Origin: Novosphingobium beihaiense
GTDB taxonomy: Bacteria; Pseudomonadota; Alphaproteobacteria; Sphingomonadales; Sphingomonadaceae
DNA length: 64,000 bases
Assembly: GCF_022832375.1 (NCBI RefSeq)
Contig: NZ_JALHLG010000009.1
Span: 124,001-188,000 of the forward strand
Direction: 5' to 3'
Shown: one piece after another, positions 17,793 to 26,051 of the stretch
Numbering within the stretch: the stretch's first letter is position 1
How the letters are laid out: every line of letters starts with the position of its first letter
Program-made: the position numbers and the translations under genes
Notes under the pieces: generated by a model
Told to the model about the DNA's origin: nothing
Databases searched by the model: none
Seen by the model: the letters and a program-made list of their open reading frames with translations, nothing else

Positions 17793-19211
17793 ATGACAGC
17801 ACCCGATCCCCGCTCGCTCCTTTACCGCCAGCTCACCCCCGAAGACGCGCAGGCGCTGGCCGCCGAAACGCTCAAGGGCTGTGACGACGGCGAACTCTTC
17901 ATGCAGTTCGTGGCAAGCGAGGCGTTCGGCTTCGATGACGGCAGGCTGAAAACCGCCGACTATTCGCGCGATGCGGGCTTCGGCCTGCGCGGCGTTTCGG
18001 GCGAGATGACGGGCTTCGCCCACGCCAACGAGATTTCCGCCGCCGCCATCCGCCGCGCGGGCGAAACGCTGCAACTGCTCGATCCGGCCAAGGCCGCGAT
18101 GGCGCCGCCCCCGGTGAAGAGCAACCGCCACCTCTACACCGATGTCTCCCCCCTCGATCTCGTCGGCTTCGGCGAGAAAGTGAAGCTGCTCGAAACCATC
18201 GATGCCGCCGCCCGCGCCCGCGATCCGCGCGTCGCGCAAGTAAGCGCCTCGCTCACCGGGTCATGGTCGGTCGTCGAGATCGTGCGCGCAGACGGGTTCC
18301 TCGCCACCGACGTGCGCCCGCTGGTGCGGCTCAATGTCTCGATCGTCGCCGAGAGCAACGGGCGGCGCGAAACCGGCTCGTTCGGCGTCGGCGGCCGCTG
18401 GCTCTACGAAGACCTGTTCAAGCCCGAAACCTGGAACGAGGCGATCGATACCGCGCTGGCGCAGGCCCTCGTCAATCTCGAAAGCGTGGATGCCCCGGCG
18501 GGCGAAATGCCGGTGCTGCTCGCCCCCGGCTGGCCCGGCGTGATCCTGCACGAGGCGATCGGCCACGGCCTCGAAGGCGATTTCAACCGCAAGGGCACCT
18601 CCGCGTTCGCCGGGCGCATCGGCGAGCGGGTGGGCGCGCCGGGCGTCACCGTGGTGGACGACGGCTCGCTCGAATCGCGGCGCGGCTCGCTTTCCATCGA
18701 CGACGAAGGCACGCCAACACAGGAAACCGTGCTGATCGAGGACGGCATTCTCAAGGGCTACATGCAGGACCGGCTCAATGCCCGGCTGATGGGCGTCGCG
18801 CCCACCGGCAACGGCCGCCGCGAAAACTATGCCCACGCCCCGATGCCGCGCATGACCAACACCTTCATGAAAGCGGGCAGCGACGATCCCGCCGAACTGC
18901 TCAGCCGCATCAAGAACGGCATCTTTGCGAAGAACTTCGGCGGCGGGCAGGTCGATATCGTCTCGGGCAAGTTCGTGTTTTCCTGCGTCGAGGCCTACAA
19001 GGTCGAGAACGGCAAGCTGGGCGCCCCGATCAAGGGCGCCACGCTGATCGGCGATGGCCCCTCGGTGCTGACCAAGGTCAAGGGCATCGGCAACGATCTG
19101 GAGCTGGACCGCGGCGTGGGCGTATGCGGCAAGGGCGGCCAGAGCGTGCCCGCGGGCGTCGGCCAGCCGACGCTGCTGGTGGAAGGGCTGACGGTGGGCG
19201 GCACCGCCTGA
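17793..19211 (+). CDS. tldD: TldD metalloprotease
   Basis: The 472-residue subunit belongs to the TldD/TldE (PmbA) heterodimeric protease, which degrades unfolded peptides and processes some peptide antibiotics and CcdA. The zinc-binding HExxxH motif is HEAIGHGLEGDF near residue 254, followed by the conserved C-terminal catalytic sheet (GDGPSVLTKVKGIGNDLEL). The TldE partner is not in the window. The upstream zinc-finger gene is close enough for co-transcription. Confidence 0.96.
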   Translation: MTAPDPRSLLYRQLTPEDAQALAAETLKGCDDGELFMQFVASEAFGFDDGRLKTADYSRDAGFGLRGVSGEMTGFAHANEISAAAIRRAGETLQLLDPAKAAMAPPPVKSNRHLYTDVSPLDLVGFGEKVKLLETIDAAARARDPRVAQVSASLTGSWSVVEIVRADGFLATDVRPLVRLNVSIVAESNGRRETGSFGVGGRWLYEDLFKPETWNEAIDTALAQALVNLESVDAPAGEMPVLLAPGWPGVILHEAIGHGLEGDFNRKGTSAFAGRIGERVGAPGVTVVDDGSLESRRGSLSIDDEGTPTQETVLIEDGILKGYMQDRLNARLMGVAPTGNGRRENYAHAPMPRMTNTFMKAGSDDPAELLSRIKNGIFAKNFGGGQVDIVSGKFVFSCVEAYKVENGKLGAPIKGATLIGDGPSVLTKVKGIGNDLELDRGVGVCGKGGQSVPAGVGQPTLLVEGLTVGGTA

Positions 19212-19295
19212 GCCAGCCGCATGGCAGTCAGCCAGCGTTCAGCAGTGCACATTACACTGCCTTGGCGGGTGAGGTTTGCGTAAGGAGAGATGGCC

Positions 19296-19703
19296 ATGAA
19301 GACGTTGACCGCAGCAGTTGTTTCAACCTTTGTCGCCGCCGCTGTTCTCGCTGCCCCGGCCGTGCAGGCCAAGCCGAAGCTGACCGGCGAGGAAAAGCTC
19401 GCCAAGATGCTGGAAGGCCGCGAGGCTGGAAAGCCGGTGAACTGCATCACCATGTCGCGCGTTACCGACACCACGGTGATCGACAAGACGGCGATCGTCT
19501 ACCGCGTGGGCTCGACGCTCTACGTCAACCGGCCCACCAATGCGGACCTGCTCGACAACGACGATCTTCTCGTGACCCGGCTCTGGGGCTCGCAGCTGTG
19601 CAGCGTCGATACCGTGCAACTGTATGACCGCATGGGCGGCCACATGTGGAGCGGCTTCGTCGGCCTTAAGCAGTTCGTGCCGTACAAGAAGATCAAGAAG
19701 TAG
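19296..19703 (+). CDS. Small exported protein, unknown function
   Basis: The 135-residue product begins MKTLTAAVVSTFVAAAVLAA and has signal cleavage after VQA. The mature part is basic and has two cysteines about 57 residues apart (PVNCITMS and SQLCSVD) that could form a disulfide in the periplasm. AAGGAG at 19282-19287 is eight bases before this ATG and only two before the alternative ATG at 19290, which decides the start. No known enzymatic motif is seen. Confidence 0.82.
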   Translation: MKTLTAAVVSTFVAAAVLAAPAVQAKPKLTGEEKLAKMLEGREAGKPVNCITMSRVTDTTVIDKTAIVYRVGSTLYVNRPTNADLLDNDDLLVTRLWGSQLCSVDTVQLYDRMGGHMWSGFVGLKQFVPYKKIKK

Positions 19704-19742
19704 GCGCCGGGGCCGGGCTGGGCAGACAGGCCGCCAAGCTGG

Positions 19743-20180
19743 TCAGCCCCTGCCGTCCAGACGCCGCCCGATCGTCACCACATCCTGCACGTCATAGCCC
19801 AGTGCTTCGTAGAAGCCGCGCGCTTCGGCATTGCTGCCGCGCACCATGAGCTGGATCTTGGGGCAGCCGCGTGCCGTGAGCCATTGCTCGCTCGCCTGCA
19901 TCAGCGCGCGCCCGATACCCGCATCCCGGCACGCGGGATCGACGCCGAGATAATAGACCCAGCCGCGATGGCCATCGAAACCCACCATCACCGTGCCCCG
20001 CAGCGCCGCGCCCTCCCTTGCCAGCAAGATGGTTGATGCAGGCCCGGCCAGCGCCAGATCGAAATCGGCCCGCGCATCGTTCCACGGCCGCGTCAGCCCC
20101 ACTGCCTCCCATAACGCCACAACGCCCTCCCAGTCCGCTGGAAGGGCCGCATCGATTTCTATTGCCACTTGTCTTGCCAT
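19743..20180 (-). CDS. GNAT acetyltransferase, YpeA-like
   Basis: A 145-residue acetyl-CoA-dependent N-acetyltransferase. Motif A, the acetyl-CoA pyrophosphate-binding loop, is DAGIGRALMQASE; upstream are GTVMVGFDGHRGWVYYLGVD and downstream a FYEALGYDV motif. These match the YpeA-type subfamily, whose substrate is unknown. The ATG at 20180 (MARQVAIEID) gives the standard N-terminus; the frame continues to 20213. Confidence 0.9.
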   Translation of the reverse strand: MARQVAIEIDAALPADWEGVVALWEAVGLTRPWNDARADFDLALAGPASTILLAREGAALRGTVMVGFDGHRGWVYYLGVDPACRDAGIGRALMQASEQWLTARGCPKIQLMVRGSNAEARGFYEALGYDVQDVVTIGRRLDGRG

Positions 20181-20263
20181 GGCCCGTCCATGCCACGGAT
20201 CTGCGCATTCCACTGCTCTTTTTCCCGAATGATTAGAGCATCGTGCGTTTTATGTGCACCACC

Positions 20264-20380
20264 TCCGCTCGTCCTGAGCTTGTCGAAGGACGTTGGCGCA
20301 GCGCCGGGACAGCCCCCCCTTCGGCTGGCTGCTTGCAGCAGCCGCTCAGGACTGGCTTCGACAAGCTCAGGGTGAGCGGA
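20264..20380. repeat. Large inverted-repeat element
   Basis: The left arm TCCGCTCGTCCTGAGCTTGT and the right arm ACAAGCTCAGGGTGAGCGGA are near-perfect complements (about 25 bases) around a core with CCCTTCGGCTGGCTGC and GCAGCCGCTCAGGA. The core resembles the insert in the arms of the repeat at 16541-16760. This is an independent family of intergenic palindromes. The remaining 20181-20770 region is AT-rich (20400-20560) with no gene recognised. Confidence 0.8.
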
Positions 20381-20770
20381 GTATGTTTCAAATTGAAGGT
20401 TCGACGCTACAGGCTCAATAGATGTTAATCATCTGAACAATTCTAGAACAGAATAGAATTAATGCACTTATCAATTTTACTTCAAATCTATACAGAATAT
20501 AAATGTCGCAACAACGAAATAGAACTGACTCAAAATCTTCATAAAACTTTTTTGTCCCCATTTCTGTTTTCCGGCCGTCTTCCGTGGCGGGCGATCACTG
20601 GAGACAGGCATAATGCCGGGGCACAACACACCTGCATCATCTGCCGCACATTGGCCGGGGCTTTCCCGCGCGTCGCAAGGTGGGCGCCCGTATTCGCGCC
20701 GCTCCGCATGCCGGGCGGTTCAATCGACACCACACCTTGGTGACTCCTTGGATTTGAAAGGACGATCTTG

Positions 20771-21469
20771 ATGCGTCTTCCCGTTGTTATGCGCCGGCTT
20801 GCCCCGTGGATCGCAGCGCCGCTGGCCCTGCTCTTCACCGGCAATGCCATCGCCGCCTCCATTCCGCACGATCAGGTTCAGGCACTTCCCGCCGATGCGG
20901 AAAGCTACATGTTCAAGTTCCAGCCGCTGCTCAAGGTCGAGGACGGCTGCGTGCCGTTCCCAGCCGTCGATGCCAGCGGCAACACCAGCGGCGGCCTTGC
21001 GCCCAGCGGCTCGCGCAATGGCGGCTGCTCGTCCAGCGTCGGTCAGATCTATGTGCGCGCGCAAAGCCACTATGGCCTGTGCGCCGTGATGTATGCCTGG
21101 TACTTCCCCAAGGATCAGGTGCTCGACGGCCATCGCCACGACTGGGAAAGCGCCGTCGTGTGGCTTTCGGAATGCAGCACTTCGGCCACGGTCGAAGCGG
21201 TGTCCTATTCCGCCCACAGCGGCTACGACAAGTCCACCTCGCCGCCGATGTCGGGCGATCACCCGCTGGCGCGCTACTACACCAACGGCTTCACCAATCA
21301 CCAGTTGGGCTCGACCTCGTCGCAGGGTGGCCAGCAGCCGCTGATCCAGTGGGAAAAGATGCCCGCCGCCGCGCGCAATGCGCTGACCAACACCAATTTC
21401 GGCTCGGCCAACGTCCCCATGAAGGACGCGAACTTCGCCAACAACCTCGTCAAGGCCGACTTCCGCTGA
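20771..21469 (+). CDS. NEP1-like (NPP1/NLP) secreted protein
   Basis: The 232-residue protein has a signal peptide (about residues 1-30, ending NAIAA) and an NPP1 domain. The family's diagnostic heptapeptide GHRHDWE is intact (about residues 118-124), as is the preceding AWYFPKDQ. NEP1-like proteins bind plant sphingolipids and permeabilise eudicot membranes; bacterial members are known mainly from plant-associated species. The heptapeptide includes the Asp and Glu needed for metal coordination in active NLPs. Its host effect is not predictable from sequence. It lies just upstream of a second toxin-like gene. Confidence 0.9.
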   Translation: MRLPVVMRRLAPWIAAPLALLFTGNAIAASIPHDQVQALPADAESYMFKFQPLLKVEDGCVPFPAVDASGNTSGGLAPSGSRNGGCSSSVGQIYVRAQSHYGLCAVMYAWYFPKDQVLDGHRHDWESAVVWLSECSTSATVEAVSYSAHSGYDKSTSPPMSGDHPLARYYTNGFTNHQLGSTSSQGGQQPLIQWEKMPAAARNALTNTNFGSANVPMKDANFANNLVKADFR

Positions 21470-21491
21470 CACGAGGCCTTGCCGCATAAAC

Positions 21492-21524
21492 GAAGCGCGC
21501 CGTGGAAGCTCCGCGGCGCGCTTC
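21492..21524 (+). terminator. GC hairpin after NLP gene
   Basis: Perfect 11-base arms GAAGCGCGCCG and CGGCGCGCTTC surround an 11-base loop, 23 bases after the stop. No T-run follows, so it may stabilise the 3' end rather than terminate alone. Confidence 0.6.
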
Positions 21525-21733
21525 AATCACGGTAAAATAACAACTATGGAACCAATGCCGGGCGCAATCTGAAATGCAGTTGTAAATTTGCGTCAAAATA
21601 ATAGTTATATCATAAATTAATTTCAAACTGACATACTTTATATTTCGGAATTTTAACTGAACAACATAACAACCCCATGAGACACCGCACCAAGACTTAC
21701 GTGCTTGCAACGTGCTTATGGAGAGAAAGTACA

Positions 21734-23263
21734 GTGGAAACCGAAACCATAGCCATTGAAACCAGAGCTGCCGCCCGCAGCGCGACCCCTGAAGCCGGCA
21801 TGGGTTTTGACTCGGTGCTGGGACAGCTGCGCAGCAATACAGCGATCGAATTCGAAACCATCGCAGGCGGTTCGGCGGTCCAGCTCAAGGCCGTTACCTG
21901 TTCCAGCATGGAGGAAATGGGCACCGCGCTGGAAATCAACCAATCGCTTTCGGCCGGTTTTGCCAAGTTTGGAAAAGTTGACCAGAAACTGGAATTCGCC
22001 ACCCAGCAGAAAGTCACGACACAAAGCGTTCAGGTGGTGGTCTATGCAAAGAACGTCACCAGGACCGTTTCCGTCAAGGACGTATCGCTCAAGCGCGGCG
22101 TTCAGGACGAAGGCCTTGCCGAATTTTTCCGGATCTATGGCGATTCCTATATAAGCTACGCGGAATATGGCGGCGAATTCTACGCGGTCTACACGTTCTT
22201 TACCCAGACACGGGAAGAGCAGACGAGAATTGCCGCCGAAGTGAACACGATCGTCAACAGAGGGGTCGTCGACGTCTCGGCCAGCATACAGACCGAGTTC
22301 AACTCCTTCCTGAAATCGACGGAAACCAGCTGGGAAGTGCAATACGACTTGCGCGGCATGGGCAAGACGCCCCTGCCCGACAAAGCGGAGATCTTCGATT
22401 TTGCCCTGACGATCCCGAATATCCCGGTGGCCGACGAAGACAGAGTGGTGCTGGGCACGGAAAGCTCGGGTTATGACGATGCCGCCGGTCTCACGCTGGA
22501 CTTGACCCAGGTGAAAGACAACCGCGCGTATTTTCTCGGAGACTATGCAACCGGCGGTCTGGCGGCCGATGTGATCGCGCTGCAGGCGCGGCGCAACGGC
22601 GCGGACTGGCTGGAGCAGATATACGGCACTTATGCCATAGAACTCCCCGCCGAGCTGCAGAACTACATCGCCAGCATCGAGACCGGCACCACAAAGGCGA
22701 TGGAGCAATACGACGCCTATTCCCGCAATCCGCTGCAAGCCTTCACCAGACCAGACCTTCCCGTGCTGGAACAAACGCCGCCGGTCCTGTTCGTTTTGCA
22801 GCCCAATCCTTTCCCGCCGCAATGGGGCGGCGGCGGCGGCGGGTATTGGGGGTACGGCAATATCGAGGACGCCGTGATCAACAGGCGGCGGCTTGACTAC
22901 ATTTACGTCCGGGGCGGCTCCAACATAGACCGCATCGCGCTGAAATATAAATCCTTCCTCGGCGGAGAACCGGACGCGGCTTCGGAAACGCACGGCGCCA
23001 AAGACGGCAACATACACCGGGAAATGACCATTCAGCCGGGCGACGCGGTCAAGACCGTGAAAGTGACCCACTCGGATTGGCTGCACTACCTGGAGATCGT
23101 GACCAAGGAGACCAACGGCATCACCGTCGGCTCGCCCGGATCACGCACCGTCCGTTCGCTCACCGTGCCCGAAGGCGCGGCGTTCCTCGGCTTTCAGGGG
23201 CGTTCGGGCGATCGCATCGACAGGCTGCAGGTGATCTACGCCGAACTCAAGCTGAAGTGGTAG
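21734..23263 (+). CDS. Putative MACPF-like protein with jacalin-like C-terminus
   Basis: The frame opens with ATG at 21677, but that codon has no ribosome-binding site. A GTG at 21734 has GGAGAG eight bases upstream and is preferred, giving 509 residues. The N-terminal 200 residues include YGDSYISYAEYGGEFYAVY (about residues 135-153), resembling the MACPF signature Y-G-(T/D)-x-[YF]-x(n)-GG. A Gly-rich linker (PPQWGGGGGGYWGYGN) separates it from a C-terminal domain of about 130 residues with jacalin-type beta-prism features (IYVRGGSNIDRI, GFQGRSGDRIDRL). No signal peptide is visible. The inferred role, a membrane-binding or pore-forming protein with a lectin domain, is not proven. AT-rich upstream DNA suggests recent acquisition. 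Confidence 0.6.
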   Translation: METETIAIETRAAARSATPEAGMGFDSVLGQLRSNTAIEFETIAGGSAVQLKAVTCSSMEEMGTALEINQSLSAGFAKFGKVDQKLEFATQQKVTTQSVQVVVYAKNVTRTVSVKDVSLKRGVQDEGLAEFFRIYGDSYISYAEYGGEFYAVYTFFTQTREEQTRIAAEVNTIVNRGVVDVSASIQTEFNSFLKSTETSWEVQYDLRGMGKTPLPDKAEIFDFALTIPNIPVADEDRVVLGTESSGYDDAAGLTLDLTQVKDNRAYFLGDYATGGLAADVIALQARRNGADWLEQIYGTYAIELPAELQNYIASIETGTTKAMEQYDAYSRNPLQAFTRPDLPVLEQTPPVLFVLQPNPFPPQWGGGGGGYWGYGNIEDAVINRRRLDYIYVRGGSNIDRIALKYKSFLGGEPDAASETHGAKDGNIHREMTIQPGDAVKTVKVTHSDWLHYLEIVTKETNGITVGSPGSRTVRSLTVPEGAAFLGFQGRSGDRIDRLQVIYAELKLKW

Positions 23264-23295
23264 CCCGGCAGCACCTGCCAGAACCCGCATGAAAG

Positions 23296-23323
23296 AAAGG
23301 GCCCGCATCGCTGCGGGCCCTTT
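23296..23323. terminator. Bidirectional terminator, probably the ancestral guaA terminator
   Basis: AAAGGGCCCGCA and TGCGGGCCCTTT form a perfect 12-base stem around TCGC. On the plus strand it follows the MACPF/jacalin-like gene by 32 bases. On the minus strand it is followed by CTTTC and lies about 70 bases downstream of a duplicated GuaA C-terminal tail at 23393-23413. It is therefore a plausible original guaA terminator, now separated from guaA by the island. Confidence 0.8.
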
Positions 23324-23391
23324 CCGGTAAACGCTCGCTGGCCCCGGCAAGCCTGCCTTGCACCGGGAAGGGGCATCGGCCTGCCAGACGG

Positions 23392-23407
23392 ATCACTCCC
23401 ACTCGAT
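23392..23407. other. Left attachment site (attL) of genomic island
   Basis: ATCACTCCCACTCGAT is identical to 61778-61793 at the 3' end of guaA. Read on the minus strand, this copy and the next bases spell GTIEWE-stop, the GuaA C-terminus, with different third bases beyond the core. Next to it lies an 8-base inverted repeat, TTCCGTTG (23410-23417) / CAACGGAA (23437-23444), which could be a recombination-protein binding site. Confidence 0.8.
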
Positions 23408-23444
23408 TGTTCCGTTGATTATAACATATTGATCAACAACGGAA

Positions 23445-24029
23445 AAAATAATCCTCACCGTTTCCCACCGCCTTCAACACCGTCAAAATATCATAGTCCT
23501 GATTTCATTGAGAAATTCAGGCCTCTTTTGAGAAGCCACCTTTCGAAGACATTCGATATGGCTACCAGTCGATTCGACCCAAGGTTACGCGTTGCGAGCC
23601 ATTGCTTCAGCCTCCGAAAATACCGTCAATCGACGTCGTCACCGGCACAGTCATCTTTTCGACCAGGATGCAGCATGCTAGGCGGACGCCTTGAGCAACG
23701 GCCCCTCACATGCTCAAAATTTCGTTTCAAGGCATCCAGAAATCTCAGGTCTATACCGGCTGCTATGCGCCGTTGCGCCTTACAAAGTCGACCGAAGGCG
23801 CTGGCAGAGCGGACGTTCCACGGTCACTATCTGTTCCGCGACAGCGGCGGTCAGTTCATCTGACTCGAACCGACAATAAATGACCGTTTGAAACCAGCGC
23901 ACGGACCGTCTTCAGTCGCAGGACAGTCGCAGGACAGTCGCCGAGCGGATGTTCCTTGGACTTCAGGCGTTGACGACAGCGTACAGATTGTCGAGCGCAA
24001 GATGCGTGAAGGGCGCGCAGGTCAACTGC
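23445..24029. other. Decayed island DNA, no gene recognised
   Basis: Short open frames on both strands (for example plus 23691-23879) have no ribosome-binding sites, and I cannot match them to any family. Mixed composition and the broken genes alongside suggest remnants of former mobile DNA. Confidence 0.5.
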
Positions 24030-24487
24030 CTATAGTCGATCCACGCCAGGATCGAATTTCGCGCCGTGATCGCTGGTCTCACAGGCTGCAATGGCCGCCC
24101 GTGGTTGACCTGCGCGGCAGCAAGCCCACATGGTTTCGTACAGATATTCCAGCGCAACGGCATAGCTTGTCACATCGAAGAGCGGAGCCGACATGCGATT
24201 TCTGCTCAGCTTTGCCTTGCAGGCCGCCAGCCGTCCCGGCTGCGTGGCCAGCGTCAAGGCGAGCGAAAAATAGTCCTGCTCTTCGCGGGCAATGAGTTCC
24301 GGCAGGCCAACGGCATGCAGAAGGCTGCCAGCGACGCGGGACGGGAACGTGCTTCCGGCATGGGTGATACCGGAACCCCGGCCCAGAGGGCATCGCTCGC
24401 GGTCGTGTGGGCTCCATAGGGTGCGGTATCGAGCACGATGTCCGCATTCTGCAGCCGGCCGAGTTGCTCATCCTGGGGCATGTGCGG
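24030..24487 (-). pseudogene. SPINDLY-family O-GlcNAc transferase-like, C-terminal remnant
   Basis: Two overlapping minus-strand frames together give the C-terminus of a GT41/SPINDLY-type glycosyltransferase. The first has LQNADIVLDTAPYGAHTTAS and DALWAGVPV. A frameshift near 24260-24380 leads to LATQPGRLAACKAKL and ALEYLYETMWA. The family normally has N-terminal TPRs and two Rossmann folds; everything upstream is missing because the IS3 element at 24490 abuts it. Such enzymes sometimes modify flagellar or surface proteins, but this copy cannot be functional. Confidence 0.8.
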
Positions 24488-24514
24488 CGTGACCTGCCCC
24501 CGGCGGTCTCTCGG

Positions 24515-25440
24515 TCATAACGAGAGTCTTGCGGTTGAATATTCCGGCACGCTCGCCTGCACAAGCGCGTCGGGCGTGATGCTATCGTCCTTCACGAACG
24601 TCCGACGCGCTTGTGCAGGCGTTCGATTTCCCAACGATGAGTGGGCCGAACATGGTTGTAGTCGTAGCGCCAGATGGCCAGCTTCCGACGGGCGTCAGCC
24701 AGGCTATCGAACAGTTCCTCGTTGAGCAGTTCGTCGCGCAATGAGCCGTTGAAGCTTTCGATGAAGCCATTCTGCTGAGGTTTTCCGTGCCACTCGACCT
24801 TGTTCTTGCTGGCCCACTGCAGGATCGCCCGGCTCGTAAATTCCGTGCCATTGTCACTGACAATGCAAGCAGGTTTCCCATGTAGGCGAACCAGCACATC
24901 CAGTTCGCGCGCCACTCGAGCCCCGGAGATGCTGGTGTCCGCCACCAGGCACAGGTTCTCCCGGCAGCAATCATCGTTGATCGCCAAAATCCTGAACTTG
25001 CGCGACGCACCAAACGTATCGGCGACAAAGTCCATCGACCAGCGGTCACCAGGACGAAGTGCCTCCGGCACCGGTGTCCGACTGCCTCGGGCGCGCTTGC
25101 GGCCGCGTCGTCGGCGTACAGACAAGCCTTCTTCCCGATATAGCCGGCAGAGCTTCTTGTGGTTTATGCTCATGCCCTTGCGCTCCAGCATGACGCCAAT
25201 CCGGCGATAGCCGAACCGGCGGCGCCGCCCTGCGATCTCCCGCATGGCTTCGCGGATGGCTCCGTGGTCCGGCGGGCGTTCGCGCCTGACCGTCTTGGGA
25301 TCGACGCCAATCAGCACGCAGGCCCGGCGCTGTGAGACTTGGTAGTCCCGCATCACACCGAGCGCCACGTCGCGCCGCTGGCCCGGCGTCGTCAGCCTTT
25401 CCCAGCAGGTCTTTCAGGATCGCGTTGCCAGCATGCTGTC
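24515..25440 (-). pseudogene. IS3 transposase OrfB, frameshifted
   Basis: The catalytic core is intact in the frame 24592-25368: [25 protein letters not shown] and [15 protein letters not shown] give the D-D-E residues. Two single-base shifts break the full product. The N-terminus ([10 protein letters not shown], then [13 protein letters not shown]) changes frame near 25400. The C-terminus changes frame near 24655, after which [17 protein letters not shown] continues to a TGA at 24515. Without those ends the transposase is probably inactive. Confidence 0.8.
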
Positions 25441-25653
25441 GGCCAGGAGCCGCTTCAGCTTGCCGTTCTCGTCCTCCAGTTGCCGCAACCGATGGGCATC
25501 GGAAACCTCCATGCCGCCGTACTTCGCCTTCAGCTTGTAAAAGGTCGCCGTGCTCAGGCCGTGCTTCCGGCAAACCTCGACCGTTGAAAGCCCTGCCTCC
25601 TGTTCCTTGATCATCCCGATGATCTGCGCCTCGGCGAAACGGCTCTTCCTCAT
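25414..25653 (-). CDS. IS3 transposase OrfA
   Basis: The 79-residue helix-turn-helix protein MRKSRFAEAQIIGMIKEQEA with VCRKHGLSTATFYKLKAKYG is the DNA-binding subunit. It ends with a leucine-zipper-like segment (QLEDENGKLKRLLADS) that normally joins OrfB through a programmed -1 frameshift. Confidence 0.85.
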   Translation of the reverse strand: MRKSRFAEAQIIGMIKEQEAGLSTVEVCRKHGLSTATFYKLKAKYGGMEVSDAHRLRQLEDENGKLKRLLADSMLATRS

Positions 25654-25844
25654 GCGTCTGCTCCTTCCTCATGGGCAGACTCTACATCAGAATGAGGGAC
25701 CTTTCGGGGGGCAGGTCAAAGGCTGCCAAGGCTGCATCGTTCGCTCGCGCTTCACAGAAAACGCGGGTAAATGCCATTGTTGCCTATCCAAAATGCCGAG
25801 CACCGGCCGAAGCGGCACATCCGTCCGCTCCGGCCGGTCCTTAA

Positions 25845-26012
25845 TCAGGCCGACTGCAGGTTTACTGCGGACGTCTTGCCGCGAGTATTGGTTTCAAGCT
25901 CATAGGAAACCCGCTGGTCCTTATCGAGCGTGCGCATGCCGGCGCGCTCGACGGCGCTGATGTGGACGAAAGCGTCATCGCCGCCGCCCTCGGGTGCGAT
26001 GAAACCATAGCC
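25845..26012 (-). pseudogene. Cold-shock protein, 5'-truncated by IS
   Basis: The minus frame gives GYGFIAPEGGGDDAFVHISA followed by VERAGMRTLDKDQRVSYELE and ends TSAVNLQSA-stop at 25845. The FVHI RNA-binding motif and the length from there identify a CspA-type protein. The N-terminal strand (the usual MxTGTVKFFN part) is missing: the frame runs into the IS inverted repeat at 26013. The missing piece is not found beyond the other IS end, so insertion was accompanied by deletion. Confidence 0.85.
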
Positions 26013-26051
26013 TGAATCGCCCTGGGTTTTCCGGAGGCAGTTTGGTTTGAG

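Larger units (their letters stand above)
24490..25718 (-). mobile_element. IS3-family (IS407-group-like) insertion sequence
   Basis: The element is bounded by inverted repeats that begin TGACCTGCCCCC at the left end and, on the other strand, TGACCTGCCCCCCGAAAGG at the right. It is 1229 bases with two overlapping minus-strand genes. No matching target duplication is visible at the two flanks, so a rearrangement probably followed insertion. The left end interrupts the SPINDLY-like gene. Confidence 0.85.

Noticed and set aside
23429..23879. Two plus-strand frames (144 and 62 codons) right of attL
   Set aside because: No ribosome-binding site, no recognisable domain, and they overlap each other in different frames in a decayed region.
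23996..24420. Plus-strand frames opposite the SPINDLY remnant
   Set aside because: The minus strand carries recognisable glycosyltransferase motifs; plus-strand translations do not.
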